Assembly (NCBI GenBank): GCA_028875245.1
Contig: JAPPEU010000064.1
Span: 1-64,000, forward strand
Source of the DNA: Chloroflexota bacterium
GTDB lineage: Bacteria; Chloroflexota; Anaerolineae; Aggregatilineales; Phototrophicaceae
Reading direction: 5' to 3'
DNA length: 64,000 nucleotides
The notes beneath the pieces were generated by a model. The model ran no database searches. It worked only from the letters and a program-made list of their open reading frames with translations, and was not told the DNA's origin. Of the stretch, positions 62,627 to 64,000 are shown piece after piece. A program made the position numbers and the translations under genes. Position 1 is the first letter of the stretch. Every line of letters begins with the position of its first letter.

Positions 62627-63871
62627 CTAGTACTTCGGCATCGCGGGATCAATCTCGTCGGCCCAGGCCAGGATACCGCCTTCGACGTTGTACATCTTCG
62701 CCAGGTCGTAACCGATTTCGGACAAGAAGGCGATGCTATCGGCGCTGCGCACGCCCGAGCGGCAATGCAAGTAAAGCGTCTTGTCCTTTGGGATGTCCTT
62801 CAGTATCGTCTCCTCCCATAAGCGGCGGCCGCCCTGGATTCCGTTTTTCGCCAATTGGATATCCGGTTTGGGGATTTTCAGTGTACCGTCGATGACGCTG
62901 ATATCCCATTCATGCGGGTCGCGCACATCAATCACCAGCACATCGTCGCCGTTTTCCAGCGCCGCTTTCACATCATGCACGGTCACCGTCTTGATGTCAA
63001 GCTCGTCGGCTTCGTCCACCGAGCTGAACTCGCTGTGATCATGGGCTGGCATGCCGCAGAATTGCTCATAGTCGATCAACTGGATATTTTCCGCGGCGAT
63101 GCTGCAGACAGGGCAAGTCGGATCCTTGCGCACTCTGATGGTCTGGAAGCTCATCTCGAGCGCGTCGTAGAGCATCATCCGCCCGATCATGGGATCGCCG
63201 ATGCCGAGCAGCAGTTTGATCGCCTCGGTGGCTTGCATCGTGCCGATCGTCCCCGGCAAGATCCCCAGGACGCCGCCTTCCGCGCAGCTCGGCACCAGGC
63301 CGGGTGGCGGGGGCTCGGGGAACATGCAGCGGTAGCAGGGACCTTCGACAGCGTGAAAAACGCTGAGCTGGCCCTCGAAGCGAAAGATGCTGCCGTAGAC
63401 ATTGGGTATGCCCAGTTTCACACAGGCGTCGTTGACCAGGTAGCGCGTCGGAAAGTTGTCGGTGCCATCGATGACAAGGTCCCAATCTTCGCCGAAGATG
63501 CGCAAAGCATTTTCAGACATCAACGGCTCATTGTATTTGACGACTTCGATATCGGGGTTCAGGTCCAACATGCGGGCTTCCGCGCTTTCCAGCTTGGATA
63601 CGCCAACCGTGCTGACGCCATGGATGACCTGGCGCTGCAGGTTGGTGAAATCGACCACGTCATAATCGACCAAGCCAATGCGCCCGATCCCGGCGGCCGC
63701 CAAATAAAGCGCGAGCGGGCTGCCGAGCCCGCCGGTGCCGATCAGCAATACGCTTGAGGCTTTGAGGCGGCGCTGACCTTCCATGCCGACTTCCGGCATG
63801 ATGACGTGGCGGCTGTAGCGCTTGACCTCGTCGTTGCTTAAGTCCGCTTGACGCTGATGAAGAGATAGCAT
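62627..63871 (-). CDS. moeZ: MoeB/ThiF-like adenylyltransferase with rhodanese domain (MoeZ-type)
   Basis: A 414-residue enzyme. The N-terminal E1-like domain has LLIGTGGLGSPLALYLAAAG, DYDVVDFTNLQRQ and GTDNFPTRYLVND, and two zinc CxxC pairs (CYRC and CPVC). The C-terminal rhodanese domain has the active cysteine in LHCRSGVRSADS. It activates and sulfurates the C-terminal glycine of a ubiquitin-like sulfur carrier for molybdopterin, thiamine, cysteine or tRNA thiolation. The carrier gene ends 23 bases upstream. Confidence 0.92.
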   Translation of the reverse strand: MLSLHQRQADLSNDEVKRYSRHVIMPEVGMEGQRRLKASSVLLIGTGGLGSPLALYLAAAGIGRIGLVDYDVVDFTNLQRQVIHGVSTVGVSKLESAEARMLDLNPDIEVVKYNEPLMSENALRIFGEDWDLVIDGTDNFPTRYLVNDACVKLGIPNVYGSIFRFEGQLSVFHAVEGPCYRCMFPEPPPPGLVPSCAEGGVLGILPGTIGTMQATEAIKLLLGIGDPMIGRMMLYDALEMSFQTIRVRKDPTCPVCSIAAENIQLIDYEQFCGMPAHDHSEFSSVDEADELDIKTVTVHDVKAALENGDDVLVIDVRDPHEWDISVIDGTLKIPKPDIQLAKNGIQGGRRLWEETILKDIPKDKTLYLHCRSGVRSADSIAFLSEIGYDLAKMYNVEGGILAWADEIDPAMPKY

Positions 63872-63894
63872 TTTAAGCGCTCCGTCATATACAA

Positions 63895-64000
63895 CTAATT
63901 GCCGCTGCCGCCGGCGATGCTTGGGATGATGCGCAGGCTGTCGTCCGAATTGATCTCGGTGTCAAGACCCTGCATGAAGCGAATATCTTCATCGCCGATG
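63895..64000 (-). CDS. Ubiquitin-like sulfur carrier (MoaD/ThiS/CysO family), partial
   Basis: Only the last 34 codons are inside the window; the start lies beyond position 64000. The visible part reads IRFMQGLDTEINSDDS followed by LRIIPSIAGGSGN, the MoaD/CysO C-terminus. It ends three residues past the Gly-Gly that must be exposed for adenylation. The next gene is its presumed activating enzyme. Which pathway it serves is unclear. Confidence 0.75.
   Translation of the reverse strand, partial: IGDEDIRFMQGLDTEINSDDSLRIIPSIAGGSGN

Overview
This window looks like a piece of a Chloroflexota (Anaerolineae-like) chromosome. It is GC-rich and densely packed, with genes on both strands in short operons. 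That assignment is an inference. It rests on a complete LysW-dependent alpha-aminoadipate lysine operon, on lipoproteins with Ser/Thr/Pro-rich linkers, on a 2-oxoacid:ferredoxin oxidoreductase, and on Dpp-type transport linked to hydantoinase/oxoprolinase genes. No rRNA, convincing tRNA, CRISPR array, prophage or insertion sequence was seen.

Layout. 1-950: fructosamine-kinase-family gene. 951-1219: the leader of the lysine operon, with a good sigma70-type promoter, a perfect 13-bp inverted repeat at the predicted transcription start, a 19-codon ORF containing Lys-Lys-Val-Lys-Lys, an 8-bp antiterminator candidate and an intrinsic terminator. 1220-7515: lysW, lysX, lysY, lysZ, lysJ, lysK and homocitrate synthase. 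An MFS gene on the other strand (7512-8786) separates these from the homoaconitase subunits (8946-10773). A YifB/ComM ATPase follows. 12417-22620, all minus strand: a peptide-type ABC transporter (substrate-binding protein, two permeases, two ATPases), hydantoinase/oxoprolinase HyuA and HyuB, and glutamate formimidoyltransferase. 22795-30362: PEP carboxylase, a VOC protein with an M1-like lipoprotein peptidase, a UbiA prenyltransferase, a small membrane protein and a CCA-adding-type nucleotidyltransferase. 30555-33922: a thiol-redox cluster (CcdA-TlpA fusion, second TlpA, DUF2085 protein). 33919-44095: coiled-coil, HEAT-like and membrane proteins, Zn-ribbon protein, YggT, YggS, PgeF, ComFC, long HPF, two glycosyltransferases and an exported Ig-like protein. 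44321-56501: Lon, a beta-propeller lipoprotein, FabG-like SDR, HIT protein, DsbA-like thioredoxin, aconitase, MFS, a DUF697-like membrane protein and a tandem RNase H. 56561-64000: an aminotransferase, a GntR regulator with KorAB, a coiled-coil membrane protein, and a MoeB/rhodanese protein with its ubiquitin-like sulfur carrier, which is cut by the window end.

How the parts work together. The lysine genes cover 2-oxoglutarate plus acetyl-CoA to homocitrate, its isomerisation, and all LysW-carrier steps to lysine. Homoisocitrate dehydrogenase and the 2-aminoadipate aminotransferase (LysN) are not in the window. The leader has the logic of classical ribosome-mediated attenuation: scarce charged Lys-tRNA would stall a ribosome on the Lys codons and leave the antiterminator strand free, while a ribosome at the stop codon would cover that strand and let the terminator form. 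This is the most interesting signal in the window and rests only on reading the sequence.

Other points worth attention are a hairpin lying exactly between the Shine-Dalgarno and the start codon of korA, palindromes at the gntR promoter, dispersed short hairpin repeats with GTAGGG/CCCTAC ends, a tRNA-like nested hairpin before the CcdA-TlpA gene, a second RNase H domain without its catalytic acids, and a sulfur carrier with three residues after its Gly-Gly.
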